Origin: Roseateles oligotrophus
GTDB taxonomy: Bacteria; Pseudomonadota; Gammaproteobacteria; Burkholderiales; Burkholderiaceae_C
NCBI RefSeq assembly: GCF_025717515.1
Contig: NZ_JAJIRN010000003.1
Coordinates: forward strand, 186,001 to 250,000
Direction of reading: 5' to 3'
DNA: 64,000 nucleotides
Each line of letters starts with the position of its first letter. Position 1 is the first letter of the stretch. Positions 8,346-16,193 of the stretch are shown here, piece after piece. Below the pieces are notes generated by a model. That model saw only the letters and a list, made by a program, of their open reading frames with translations, ran no database searches and was not told where the DNA came from. The position numbers and the translations under genes were made by a program.

Positions 8346-9623
8346 ATGAGCCCGTCCTTTCTGCGCCAGTCCGCCCTAGCGGTAGCCCTTTTGGGCGCAA
8401 GCGCCGCCGCCTTGGCCGACCCCACGACGATCTTGTTCGTGGGCAACAGCTACACCTTCGGCCGGGTCGACCCGGTGATGAGTTACAACGCGGCCAATGT
8501 GCATGATTTGACCGCCGCTTTCAATGCGATCAACCCAAGCGGCACCAATAGCTATCCCATTGGCACGCCACCCGCCACCGGGGGCTCCTTCGAGCAACAT
8601 CCCTGGGGCGGCGTGCCCGGCGTGTTCAAGAAGATGACCGATGAGGCCGGCCTCAATTACGATGTTTCTTTGTCAACCCGTAACGCCGCATCGCTGCGGG
8701 GTCAATTTCTCAACACGGCCAACTCGACCTGGGACTTGCGCGGCAACGTGGCCTCCCAAAGCTGGGGCAAGGTGGTCTTGCAGGAGCAAAGCGATGCAGC
8801 GTTGCCGCCGGGCAAAGGCAAAAACGCCAATCTCGCCACCTTCAATGCCTATGCCGATCAGTTCGAGCGCTTTATCCATGACGGCTCGGCCCAGACCTAT
8901 ACCGAAACGCAATTGTTCGGCAGCCTGGCCGCTTGCACGGCGACCGGCCTGAGCAGCACCAGCTGCAACCTCAGCCGCGTGATCCCGAAGAACAACAACG
9001 CCAACGCGAACACGCAGATCTATCTGGAGCAAAGCTGGGCCAGGCCGGATATGGTCGAGGCGCACAAAATCACCACGCCGGACAAAACCACGCCCAATGG
9101 CGCGCCCATCGTCGACACCGGCGCCAGCGGCGGCGCAGCCACGCTCTACTACGGCAACTTGGCCGGCATGACGAGCGATCTGCACAAGTCCTTTTATGAC
9201 AAGGCGACGAGCAATAGCGGCTTTGCCGGCGTGGTGCCGGTAGGCGACGCGTTTCAGCGCGCCGTCGATCAGGGCTTGGTGCTTGGCAAGGGCTTTTATG
9301 ACGCCAACGGCGTCTATGTCGAGCCGAGCGACGGCAGCATGAATCTTTGGTGGCTGGATCGCACCCATGCCAGCAAATATGGCTCCTACCTGAGCGCTTT
9401 GACGCTGTTCGGCAGCATCACCGGGCTTGACCCGCAAAGCCTGGGCAGGCAGGAGCAGGCTGCGGCTGACCTCGGCATTAGCGCCGATGCGGCCTGGGCC
9501 TTGCAAGGGGTGGCGGCGGCGCAACTTGGCTTCGCAGTTGCGGTACCGGAACCCGGCACCTGGGCCTTGAGTCTGGCCGGGCTGCTGCTCATGGGCTTGC
9601 GGGCACGTCAACGCAAGGTTTGA
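8346..9623 (+). CDS. SGNH-like hydrolase with PEP-CTERM sorting signal
   Basis: 425 residues. A Sec signal peptide (residues 1-24, ending AAALA) is followed at once by an SGNH block I (FVGNSYT, candidate nucleophile Ser35), and a D-x-x-H motif (DRTH, Asp338/His341) sits near the end of the catalytic region, as in GDSL/SGNH esterases. The tail is a PEP-CTERM signal: VPEPGTWALSLAG, a hydrophobic stretch, then RARQR. This predicts an exported, envelope-associated esterase or deacetylase. PEP-CTERM proteins are classically linked to exopolysaccharide, so a carbohydrate-ester substrate is plausible but not shown. An SD-like GGAGA precedes the ATG. The lipoprotein hydrolase starts 4 bp downstream, so the two are probably co-transcribed. 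Confidence 0.82.
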   Translation: MSPSFLRQSALAVALLGASAAALADPTTILFVGNSYTFGRVDPVMSYNAANVHDLTAAFNAINPSGTNSYPIGTPPATGGSFEQHPWGGVPGVFKKMTDEAGLNYDVSLSTRNAASLRGQFLNTANSTWDLRGNVASQSWGKVVLQEQSDAALPPGKGKNANLATFNAYADQFERFIHDGSAQTYTETQLFGSLAACTATGLSSTSCNLSRVIPKNNNANANTQIYLEQSWARPDMVEAHKITTPDKTTPNGAPIVDTGASGGAATLYYGNLAGMTSDLHKSFYDKATSNSGFAGVVPVGDAFQRAVDQGLVLGKGFYDANGVYVEPSDGSMNLWWLDRTHASKYGSYLSALTLFGSITGLDPQSLGRQEQAAADLGISADAAWALQGVAAAQLGFAVAVPEPGTWALSLAGLLLMGLRARQRKV

Positions 9624-9627
9624 GTTC

Positions 9628-10989
9628 ATGAGAGCTACATGGTTCATGCGCGGTGCCGGCGCGGTCTTGGCGATGCAACTCTTATTGGGCTGCACGGGCG
9701 GCCCCGCCTTGCCTCCCCCTTTCGCCGAGGCGGCCCCGCAGCCGCGCGATTGCCCGGCCGACTTGCCCGCCGGCACGCGCTGTCTGGGCGGGCAGGACTC
9801 GGCCGGCGCTTTCTATCTGATCGCTATCCCCAAGGATTGGGCCGGCGTGCTGGTCTTGCATGCGCATGGTGGGCCGGAGTTGGGTGCGCCCAAGGCCGAA
9901 CGTGCGGCCGAGGATCTGAAGCGCTGGGCCATCATGGTCAAGGCCGGCTATGCCTGGGCCGGCTCGACCTTTGCGCAAGGCGGGGTGGCGGTGCGCGCTG
10001 CCGCCGCCGACACCGAGCGGCTGCGGCAGATCTTTGTCGCCCATGTCGCCAAACCAAAAACCACCCTATTGCACGGGCAATCCTGGGGCGCCGGGGTGGC
10101 GGCCAAGGCGGCCGAGATGTATGCCGCGCCGGGCTCGCCAAGGCCGGCCTACGACGGTGTGCTGCTCAGCAACGGCGTGCTCGGCGGCGGCACCAGGTCT
10201 TACGATTTCAGGCTCGATCTGCGCGTGGTCTATCAATACCTCTGCGCCAATCATCCGCGACCCGACGAGGCGCAATACCCGCTCTGGATGGGGTTGCCTG
10301 ACGGCGCCCAGCTGACGCGGGCCGAATTGGCGGCGCGGGCCGATAGCTGCCTGGGCCTTGCCAAGCCCGCCGCGCGGCGCACGCCCGAACAGTCGGCACG
10401 CTTGAAGACCCTTGTTGATGTCATCCGTATCCCGGAGCGCTCTGTACTGGGTCATCTGAACTGGGCGACCTGGCATTTTCAGGATGTGGTGCAAAAGCGC
10501 AGCGGCGGCTTGAGCCCCTGGGGCAATATCGGCGTGCGCTACAGCGGCTCTGCCGATGATGCGGCGCTGAATGCCGGCGCGCTGCGCTATGCGGCCGACC
10601 CGCAGGCAGTGGCCAGGTTTGCTCAGGACAGCGACCCCGACGGCCGCGTCGGCGTGCCCATGCTGGCTGTGCACGGCATCCATGATCCGATCGCCTTTGT
10701 CGAATTGGAGTCGCAGTTTCGCAGCACGGTGACGGCGGCCGGTCAGGCCGGGCGTTTGGTGCAGACCTTCAGCGACGAGGGCGAGCACAGCTATTTGAGC
10801 GACCCGGTCTATCCGGCCTTGATGGCCGAATTGTTGGACTGGGTGGCGCGCGGGGAGAAGCCCAGTCCGGCCAGCGTGGCGCGGCGATGCAAGTCCATGG
10901 AGGGCGGTTTTGGACCCGGTTGCCGCATGCAGCCCGACTTTCAACCCGCAGCCTTGGAATCAAGGGTGGCGCCGCGCCAACGCCCTTGA
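9628..10989 (+). CDS. Alpha/beta-hydrolase lipoprotein
   Basis: 453 residues. The N-terminus is a lipoprotein signal with lipobox LLLGC (Cys22). A nucleophile elbow G-Q-S-W-G (Ser152) follows an HGG-type oxyanion region (HAHGGPE), and later GIHDPIAF and DEGEHSYL could supply the acid and the histidine. The product should be a membrane-anchored periplasmic serine hydrolase. The length and Cys-containing inserts resemble large secreted esterases or tannase/feruloyl-esterase-like proteins, but I cannot assign a substrate. It follows the PEP-CTERM SGNH hydrolase by 4 bp, suggesting both act on related envelope or polymer substrates. Confidence 0.75.
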   Translation: MRATWFMRGAGAVLAMQLLLGCTGGPALPPPFAEAAPQPRDCPADLPAGTRCLGGQDSAGAFYLIAIPKDWAGVLVLHAHGGPELGAPKAERAAEDLKRWAIMVKAGYAWAGSTFAQGGVAVRAAAADTERLRQIFVAHVAKPKTTLLHGQSWGAGVAAKAAEMYAAPGSPRPAYDGVLLSNGVLGGGTRSYDFRLDLRVVYQYLCANHPRPDEAQYPLWMGLPDGAQLTRAELAARADSCLGLAKPAARRTPEQSARLKTLVDVIRIPERSVLGHLNWATWHFQDVVQKRSGGLSPWGNIGVRYSGSADDAALNAGALRYAADPQAVARFAQDSDPDGRVGVPMLAVHGIHDPIAFVELESQFRSTVTAAGQAGRLVQTFSDEGEHSYLSDPVYPALMAELLDWVARGEKPSPASVARRCKSMEGGFGPGCRMQPDFQPAALESRVAPRQRP

Positions 10990-10996
10990 CGAGAAT

Positions 10997-11031
10997 CGCA
11001 AAACCGCTAGATATAATCTCGCGGTTTTGCG
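10997..11031. promoter_or_regulatory. Long dyad enclosing a TATAAT box upstream of cytochrome c
   Basis: CGCAAAACCGC (10997-11007) and GCGGTTTTGCG (11021-11031) are perfect 11-bp arms. The 13-base centre adds AGAT/ATCT, so the dyad is 15 of 16 paired around ATA. A perfect -10 hexamer TATAAT (11012-11017) is at the centre. TTGACG occurs at 10986-10991, but the 20-bp spacer is too long for a standard promoter. It may be an operator over the cytochrome promoter, or a terminator for the preceding hydrolase gene. Confidence 0.5.
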
Positions 11032-11101
11032 CCCTGCGTTCAAGTGGGGCACAGCCTTTTTTCTCTCTGCCCAACACGGCCAATCGGCCAACGAGGATTT
11101 C

Positions 11102-11674
11102 ATGAGCGCAAACAACAACCACGTGAACGCAAAAGCTCAAGCACAGGCTCACGCACACGAGGAAGAGGCCCATGAAGGCCCGATCAAGACCCCCAAGCAA
11201 TTGGCCTGGGCGGTGTTTTTTGCCTTTGTTGTGCCCATCATCGTGATCATCATGCTGGCCAATTACGTCAGCACCGACAGCAAGCCGGCCGCCGGCAGCG
11301 AGGCTCTTGAGGCGATGTCGGTGGCTGCGCGCATCCAGCCGATTGGCAGCATCGAGTTGAAGGACATGAACAACGTCGCGTCCCTGAAGACCGGCGAGCA
11401 GGTGTTCCAGGCACAGTGCGCGGCCTGCCACGCCACCGGCGCGGCCGGTGCTCCGAAGCTGGCCGATCTGGCCGCCTGGGGCCCACGTGTGGCGACCGGA
11501 TTCGAGGCCTTGCTGGGCTCGGCGCTGAAGGGCAAGGGCGCGATGGGCGCGCAAGGCGGCGGTGATTTCAGCGATTTCGAAATTGCCCGCGCCGTGGTCT
11601 ATATGGCCAATCAGGGCGGTGCCAAGTTTGATGAGCCGAAGGCGCCGGCAGCGGCGGCCTCGGCTGCAAACTGA
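11102..11674 (+). CDS. Membrane-anchored class I cytochrome c (c5-like)
   Basis: 190 residues. A His/Ala-rich cytoplasmic N-terminus is followed by one transmembrane helix (about 34-54), then a periplasmic domain with a single heme site CAACH (106-110) and a candidate axial Met148 in KGKGAMGAQ. The C-terminus is Ala-rich. This is the layout of small c5-type electron carriers feeding terminal oxidases or reductases. The frame is open upstream, but ATG 11102 is the first sensible start, with a weak GAGG before it. A perfect terminator follows at 11691-11720, so it is probably a single-gene unit controlled by the dyad at 10997-11031. Confidence 0.88.
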   Translation: MSANNNHVNAKAQAQAHAHEEEAHEGPIKTPKQLAWAVFFAFVVPIIVIIMLANYVSTDSKPAAGSEALEAMSVAARIQPIGSIELKDMNNVASLKTGEQVFQAQCAACHATGAAGAPKLADLAAWGPRVATGFEALLGSALKGKGAMGAQGGGDFSDFEIARAVVYMANQGGAKFDEPKAPAAAASAAN

Positions 11675-11690
11675 AGCGGGTTCCTGCCTT

Positions 11691-11720
11691 AAAAAACCGA
11701 CCAGCCTGGTCGGTTTTTTT
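11691..11720. terminator. Bidirectional Rho-independent terminator
   Basis: AAAAAACCGACC-agcct-GGTCGGTTTTTTT is a fully paired hairpin with A- and T-runs on both sides. It sits between convergent genes and can end the cytochrome c transcript (plus) and the ilvE-containing operon (minus). Confidence 0.93.
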
Positions 11721-11757
11721 ACGCCCAGCTTTCGCCTGACTCTCGCCCCGGCTGGGG

Positions 11758-12291
11758 TCAGGCCTTGACCATTGGCTGCAAGACCACGCAATACCGCTGC
11801 AATAGCTCGGTATGAGTGAGGGGCATCGGCGCCCAGAGCCCAAGCTCCACCGCTTGCGCCGCCCAGTCCATGTCCATGCTGTGCACCAAGCCCAGACCCA
11901 GCGGGGTCGAGAGGAAGAGGCGGTCCTGTTCGTCCAGCCAACTCGCATCGACAGGGCAACTCAGGCCGGTATGGGTGTGCACCAGCCCGTCGCCGAGCAG
12001 GCCGGCATCCAACCTGAACACCCAGGGCGCGGCTTCGAGCTGTAAATAGACCCGCTGCGGCCCGTTCTGAAAAAACCAGCAACCCGACTCATCCGCCGCG
12101 TAATTGCGCTCAATGAACTGGCGCAGCTTCTCATGCGTGACGCGGCTGCCCTTGACCAGCGGGAAGGGGCCGGCGGCCTGGATGCGTTCGTCCCGCATAT
12201 ACCAGTCACCGCGCGCGTCCAGCGCCAGCCAGCCATGGCAATGCGGCACATTGGGCCATTTCTTGAGTGCCGCCTCGACGATGGCATCCAT
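11758..12291 (-). CDS. Conserved hypothetical protein
   Basis: 177 residues, soluble, with no signal peptide or membrane helix. It is Trp-, His- and Leu-rich, with segments such as PHCHGWLALD, GDWYMRDER and GCWFFQNGPQRVYL. It looks like a compact domain conserved in Burkholderiales as a DUF-type protein, but I cannot name the family with confidence. It is the last gene of the minus-strand ilvE operon, starting 2 bp after the YheT-type hydrolase stop, and is followed by the 11691-11720 terminator. The function is unknown. Confidence 0.75.
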   Translation of the reverse strand: MDAIVEAALKKWPNVPHCHGWLALDARGDWYMRDERIQAAGPFPLVKGSRVTHEKLRQFIERNYAADESGCWFFQNGPQRVYLQLEAAPWVFRLDAGLLGDGLVHTHTGLSCPVDASWLDEQDRLFLSTPLGLGLVHSMDMDWAAQAVELGLWAPMPLTHTELLQRYCVVLQPMVKA

Positions 12292-12293
12292 TG

Positions 12294-13268
12294 TTAGAGC
12301 GCTCGCGCCAACCAGTCACACACCTGCTCCGGCATGCCGAACACATGGCCGGGCGGCCGCCCTTCGGCAAAGCCGACATGACCACCTTGCGCCGGCTGCC
12401 ACAGCGTCACATAGGGCCCAGCGTCTTGCTGCCTGGGCAGGCAGCTGGCCGGCACAAAGGGGTCATTGCGGGCGTTCAAGACCAGCGCCGGAATGCGGAT
12501 GCGCTTCAGATGCGGCTTGGCCGAGGCGCGCGCCCAATAGTCTTCGGTGCTGCGAAAGCCATGCAGCGGCGCGGTGAATAGATTGTCGAACTCGTAGAGA
12601 TCGCGCGCACCGCGCAGCCGTTCGCCGTCGAACAGGCCCGGATGCTGTTGCAGCTTGCGCAAGGCCTTGGGCACCATGGTGCGCAGAAACATGCGGGTAT
12701 AGACGAGGCGGTTGAAGCCCTGGCCGATGGCACGGCCGGCCGCCGCCAAATCGAGGGGCGAACAAATCGAACAGACCGCACGCGCGGTGGCCGCCGCGCT
12801 CTGGCCATGCTCCTCGGCCCAACGCAGCAAGGCGTTGCCGCCGAGCGAAACGCCGGCCGCCAAGACCGGGCCGTCATGCATTTCTTTGAAGCGCGCCAGC
12901 ATCCAGGCCACTTCTTCAAAGTCACCCGAGTGATAGGCGCGCGGCGCCAGATTCAACTCGCCTGAGCAGCCGCGGAAATGCGGCATCGCGAAGGCCCAAC
13001 CACGCGAGCGTGCAACCGTGGCGAAGGCCTGCGAGGAATGGCTTTGTGAACTGCCTTCAAGGCCGTGGAACAGGACCAGGAGCGGGCGCTCGGCAGCTGA
13101 CTCGAAGGGGCTGTCCAGCCAATCTACGTCGACGAAATCGCCATCCGGCGTGTCCCAGCGCTCGCGCCTGAAGTCGAGCTTGGGCCCGCCGGTGTGGCGA
13201 GAGAAGAGCGATGGCCAGATGGTTTGCGCTTGGCCGCCGGGTAGCCACCTTGGGGCTTGGTACTGCAT
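12294..13268 (-). CDS. YheT-family alpha/beta hydrolase
   Basis: 324 residues. Features of the YheT/embryogenesis-associated EMB8 family are visible: N-terminal PRWLPGGQAQTIWP, oxyanion region LFHGLEGSSQSHS, HFRGCSGE, the nucleophile elbow GVSLGGN, and NARNDPFVP for the acid. A cytoplasmic esterase or hydrolase of unknown physiological substrate. I prefer ATG 13268, which gives the family-typical start MQYQAP, over the in-frame TTG at 13283, although TTG would overlap the upstream stop by 4 bases and could be used through coupling. Confidence 0.85.
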   Translation of the reverse strand: MQYQAPRWLPGGQAQTIWPSLFSRHTGGPKLDFRRERWDTPDGDFVDVDWLDSPFESAAERPLLVLFHGLEGSSQSHSSQAFATVARSRGWAFAMPHFRGCSGELNLAPRAYHSGDFEEVAWMLARFKEMHDGPVLAAGVSLGGNALLRWAEEHGQSAAATARAVCSICSPLDLAAAGRAIGQGFNRLVYTRMFLRTMVPKALRKLQQHPGLFDGERLRGARDLYEFDNLFTAPLHGFRSTEDYWARASAKPHLKRIRIPALVLNARNDPFVPASCLPRQQDAGPYVTLWQPAQGGHVGFAEGRPPGHVFGMPEQVCDWLARAL

Positions 13269-13279
13269 AACGCTAGGTC

Positions 13280-13738
13280 TCAATGCAAGGTCGCCGGCTC
13301 TTCGATGACTTCCTGGATGTCATGCGCGGTGCCTGGGCTGGCATGGTGGACCACCATGCGCCAACCCATCGCGGTCTTCAGGTAGACATTGGTGGCAATC
13401 ACCCATGCGCATTGCTGACCACCACTCCCACCATTGCCTTCGACGACGACGCGCTCAAGCACCTGGTGGATGGCGGTTTCACTGGTCTGGACGCGCCGCA
13501 CACGCTCCGGGTGCACCGAGATGGCACCCTGCGCGAACACCACCTCGAAGGCCGCCCGGATCGCCCCCAGACCGACCACGCGCGGGCCGCCCGGGTGCAC
13601 GCAGGAGACCTCCTCTTCGTCCGACCAGACGGCCATCAAACGACTCAGATCGGCCTGCTGCAGCGCTTCGTAAAATTGCGCTTCGGTGTCCTCGGGCGAG
13701 GACAGCAGGGCGGCGGCCGGGGCGTTGGCGCGGTGCAT
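13280..13738 (-). CDS. SnoaL-like / NTF2-fold protein
   Basis: 152 residues with the pattern of a SnoaL-like (DUF4440-type) domain: FYEALQQADLSRLMAVWSDEEEVSCVHPGGPRV, then GLGAIRAAFEVVF, and a C-terminal strand pair ending GWRMVVHHASP. The cone-shaped NTF2 fold binds small hydrophobic ligands in ketosteroid isomerases and polyketide cyclases. The substrate here is unknown. It lies 10 bp downstream of the zf-CHCC gene and just upstream of the YheT-type hydrolase in the same operon. Confidence 0.8.
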   Translation of the reverse strand: MHRANAPAAALLSSPEDTEAQFYEALQQADLSRLMAVWSDEEEVSCVHPGGPRVVGLGAIRAAFEVVFAQGAISVHPERVRRVQTSETAIHQVLERVVVEGNGGSGGQQCAWVIATNVYLKTAMGWRMVVHHASPGTAHDIQEVIEEPATLH

Positions 13739-13748
13739 ATTGCTGCGC

Positions 13749-13955
13749 TCAGTGGTGGCTGTGCAGCACTTCGCCCGCCTTGAGCTTGTAGACCGTGCCG
13801 CAATAAGGGCACTTGCCTTGGCCGTCGTGGCTGAGGTCGATGAAGACCTTGGGATGGCTGCTCCACAAGGCCATCTTGGGGTTAGGGCAGGCCACTACAC
13901 CGGCACCTTGAACATCGGCGGCGCCGACTTCGACGATGGATTTTGCTTCGCTCAT
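13749..13955 (-). CDS. zf-CHCC zinc-finger protein
   Basis: 68 residues with the conserved metal ligands C23, H34, C49 and C52 (VACPNP, SSHPKVF, GKCPYCGTVY), which define the zf-CHCC domain related to the mitochondrial complex I subunit NDUFS6. In Proteobacteria this small protein commonly sits next to ilvE, as here. The biochemical role is not established. It starts 40 bp after ilvE ends. Confidence 0.9.
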   Translation of the reverse strand: MSEAKSIVEVGAADVQGAGVVACPNPKMALWSSHPKVFIDLSHDGQGKCPYCGTVYKLKAGEVLHSHH

Positions 13956-13995
13956 TTGAGGGTCTCGTTTCTTGCAATGGCTGAGGGGATTGGGC

Positions 13996-14931
13996 TTAGA
14001 CCAGGGTCAGCCAATGCGCATATTTCGGATTGCGTCCGTTGACGATGTCAAAGAACGCGGCTTGAATTTTTTCGGTGATCGGCCCACGTGTGCCGACATA
14101 ACTGCCCGCACCCAGTTCGATGCGATCCAACTCGCGGATCGGCGTCACCTCGGCGGCGGTGCCGGTGAAGAAGGCCTCGTCGCAGATATAGACCTCATCG
14201 CGGGTGATGCGCTTCTCCACTAGCTTGAGCCCTAAGTCTTCGCAGATGTGAAAGATCGTATTGCGGGTGATGCCGTTGAGCGCTCCGGCCGAGAGGTCGG
14301 GCGTGTAGACCACGCCGTTCTTGATCACGAACAGATTCTCTCCCGCCCCCTCGGAGACAAAGCCCGAGGCGTCGAGCAACATCGCTTCGTCGTAACCATC
14401 TTCGGTCGCTTCCATATTGGCGAGGATCGAGTTGGTGTAATTGCTAACGGCTTTCGCCTGCGTCATCGTGATGTTGACATGGTGGCGGGTGTAGGAACTG
14501 GTCTTGACGCGGATGCCGCGCTTCATGCCGTCTTCGCCCAGATAGGCGCCCCAGGCCCAAGCGGCCACCATCAAATGAATCTTGTTGCCCTTGGGGCTGA
14601 TACCCAGCTTTTCGGAGCCGATCCAGACCAGCGGGCGCAAATAGCAACTCTCCAGCTTGTTCTCGCGCACGACCTGGCGCTGCGCGTCTTCGACCTGTTC
14701 TTGGCTGAACGGGATCTTCATGCGCAGGATCTTGGCGCTGTCGAACAAGCGCCGGCTGTGCTCTTGCAGGCGGAAGATCGCCGGGCCGCGGTCGGTCTTG
14801 TAGGCGCGCACGCCCTCAAAAGCGCCGCAGCCGTAGTGCAAGGTGTGGCTCAGCACATGGATCTTGGCGTCACGCCATTCGACCAATTCGCCGTCCATCC
14901 AGATTTTGCCGTCGCGATCGTCCAGTGACAT
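13996..14931 (-). CDS. ilvE: Branched-chain amino acid aminotransferase
   Basis: 311 residues, a class IV PLP-dependent aminotransferase. Visible marks are HYGCGAFEGVRAY, the Schiff-base lysine in MTQAK (Lys160), SNYTNSILA, SEGAGENLF and TGTAAEVTPI. It interconverts valine, leucine and isoleucine with their 2-oxo acids in the cytoplasm. I chose ATG 14931 because AAGGAAAG lies 5 bases upstream and MSLDDRDGKIWMDG is the family-typical N-terminus; two upstream in-frame Mets are rejected. It is the first gene of the 11758-14931 operon. A perfect TGTGA-N6-TCACA element lies about 80 bp upstream. Confidence 0.97.
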   Translation of the reverse strand: MSLDDRDGKIWMDGELVEWRDAKIHVLSHTLHYGCGAFEGVRAYKTDRGPAIFRLQEHSRRLFDSAKILRMKIPFSQEQVEDAQRQVVRENKLESCYLRPLVWIGSEKLGISPKGNKIHLMVAAWAWGAYLGEDGMKRGIRVKTSSYTRHHVNITMTQAKAVSNYTNSILANMEATEDGYDEAMLLDASGFVSEGAGENLFVIKNGVVYTPDLSAGALNGITRNTIFHICEDLGLKLVEKRITRDEVYICDEAFFTGTAAEVTPIRELDRIELGAGSYVGTRGPITEKIQAAFFDIVNGRNPKYAHWLTLV

Positions 14932-15007
14932 GGGACTTTCCTTGTTCATTGCGCTGAAACTCACAAGGCTGCGATTCTAACGGGGCGGCCAAGCACCAAG
15001 CGTCAGT

Positions 15008-15023
15008 TGTGACGCATTTCACA
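15008..15023. promoter_or_regulatory. Perfect CRP/FNR-family consensus site
   Basis: TGTGA-CGCATT-TCACA matches the enteric CRP consensus half-sites with the correct 6-bp spacer. It lies in the divergent region between ilvE (minus) and a PEP-CTERM gene (plus). Its distance to a possible ilvE -10 (TAGAAT, 14974-14979 on minus) does not fit standard class I or II spacing, so the regulated promoter is uncertain. Confidence 0.5.
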
Positions 15024-15133
15024 GGTGTCGAAATCTCACGCCGCCAGTGCGAAGTTTGCACGCTTTGCAGCCCCTGTTCAGGGGGGCGAATCGCCACCAA
15101 ATCTGCGCGGACGTTGCATAGTTCAGTCATGGC

Positions 15134-15162
15134 TTGACGCAACTGTCCAAGCAAAGTTTGTT
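15134..15162 (+). promoter_or_regulatory. Weak candidate promoter for the PEP-CTERM gene
   Basis: TTGACG (15134-15139) is a good -35, but the -10 at 17 bp (TTTGTT) is poor. An activator may be needed. Confidence 0.25.
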
Positions 15163-15184
15163 ACCGGCTTACCAGGAGTCCATC

Positions 15185-15754
15185 ATGAATACAAAACTTT
15201 CGATTGCCCTTCTTGCTCTGACTGGCTTTGCTCTGCCGGCGCAGGCTGCTCCAGCCGCAGCCCCCGTACCCGCATGCAGCTTTAGCGACTTGACCGGCGT
15301 CACCGTGACGGCTTGTGCGGGCTTCGTACAAGGCAATTTGCTGCAGGGCGGCACCGGCGCTGCCGTGTCGACTGAGATCGCTCAGCAGCTCGGTCTTTTG
15401 GGCCTTAGCAACGCGAGTTCAATGAGCTATATCGAGAAAATTTCCAGTAACGGTGGCAATTTCCCGGTCAATTTCGGCACGCTATTGATCGGCGACACGG
15501 TGATCGGTTTGCACATGGGCGGAGGTTCGGATAAATTCTCGTCCAACGTGGCGGGCGGCGCGACGGCGTTTTACAGGTTCGATGCCGGGACACAGGGTGT
15601 CAACATCTTTACGCTGAATTCCTATATGAGTGCGTCCTCGGGGGTGGCGGTGTTTCAGACAGCGTCGCCCGTGCCGGAACCAGAAACCTATGCCATGTTG
15701 CTGGCCGGTTTGGCCGCTGTGGCTTTTGTCGCCAAGCGTCGCAACGCCGTCTGA
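15185..15754 (+). CDS. Small PEP-CTERM protein
   Basis: 189 residues: a signal peptide (about 1-22, ending AQAA), a Ser/Gly/Asn-rich beta-type exported body with two N-terminal cysteines (ACSF, TACAG), and a PEP-CTERM tail (VPEPETYAMLLAGLA, then AKRR). AGGAG stands 8 bases before the ATG. It is predicted to be exported and processed by an exosortase encoded elsewhere; the body matches no enzyme I recognise. Its stop codon directly abuts the stop of the convergent minus-strand gene in the palindrome TGATCA. Confidence 0.88.
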   Translation: MNTKLSIALLALTGFALPAQAAPAAAPVPACSFSDLTGVTVTACAGFVQGNLLQGGTGAAVSTEIAQQLGLLGLSNASSMSYIEKISSNGGNFPVNFGTLLIGDTVIGLHMGGGSDKFSSNVAGGATAFYRFDAGTQGVNIFTLNSYMSASSGVAVFQTASPVPEPETYAMLLAGLAAVAFVAKRRNAV

Positions 15755-16171
15755 TCACGAGGTCGGCAGAGTCGACTGGGCGACGGTGTCGCCTGGCTCG
15801 GCCGGCCGGTTCAGTGCCCAGCTGATGACTCTGCCCTTGTCCATCACGATCTCCAACTGCACGCCGCCGGCGTCGATCCAGCCATAGGTTTCGGGGCTGT
15901 CCGTCAGTTTGCGGCCCAGGCTGCGGCTCAGGGGCAGCAGGTCGATCAGCTTCATGCCGACCTGCAGCTTGGAATTCAGCATCACCGCGCTATCGATCTG
16001 ACCGACCGGTGCTTCGGACGCGGCGCGCATGATTCGCATCAAGCGCCCGAACTGCAAAAGCAGCCAGAACACCACCACGCTGAGGGCCAGGATCACGCCC
16101 TTCCAGCCCCACAAAATGCCGCCTGCAATAAAAGCCAGCAAGGCCAGCGCACTTCCAATCCAAGTATTCAT
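15755..16171 (-). CDS. Small membrane protein of unknown function
   Basis: 138 residues. The N-terminal 45 residues form two closely spaced hydrophobic segments (SALALLAFIAGGILWG and VILALSVVVFWLLLQF); the rest is a soluble domain containing LPLSRSLGRKLTDSPETYGWID and a conserved-looking GRVISWALN strand. A longer frame is open to 16477, but that part is the shadow of the neighbouring monooxygenase. ATG 16171, 22 bp after that gene's stop, gives a normal membrane start. It is the last gene of the radA operon. I do not recognise the family. Confidence 0.72.
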   Translation of the reverse strand: MNTWIGSALALLAFIAGGILWGWKGVILALSVVVFWLLLQFGRLMRIMRAASEAPVGQIDSAVMLNSKLQVGMKLIDLLPLSRSLGRKLTDSPETYGWIDAGGVQLEIVMDKGRVISWALNRPAEPGDTVAQSTLPTS

Positions 16172-16193
16172 GGGGGCGAATGCTAACCCCAGA

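Noticed and set aside
10769-12082. 437-codon minus-strand frame across the cytochrome c gene
   Set aside because: It overlaps three supported genes and a strong terminator, and has no domain pattern.
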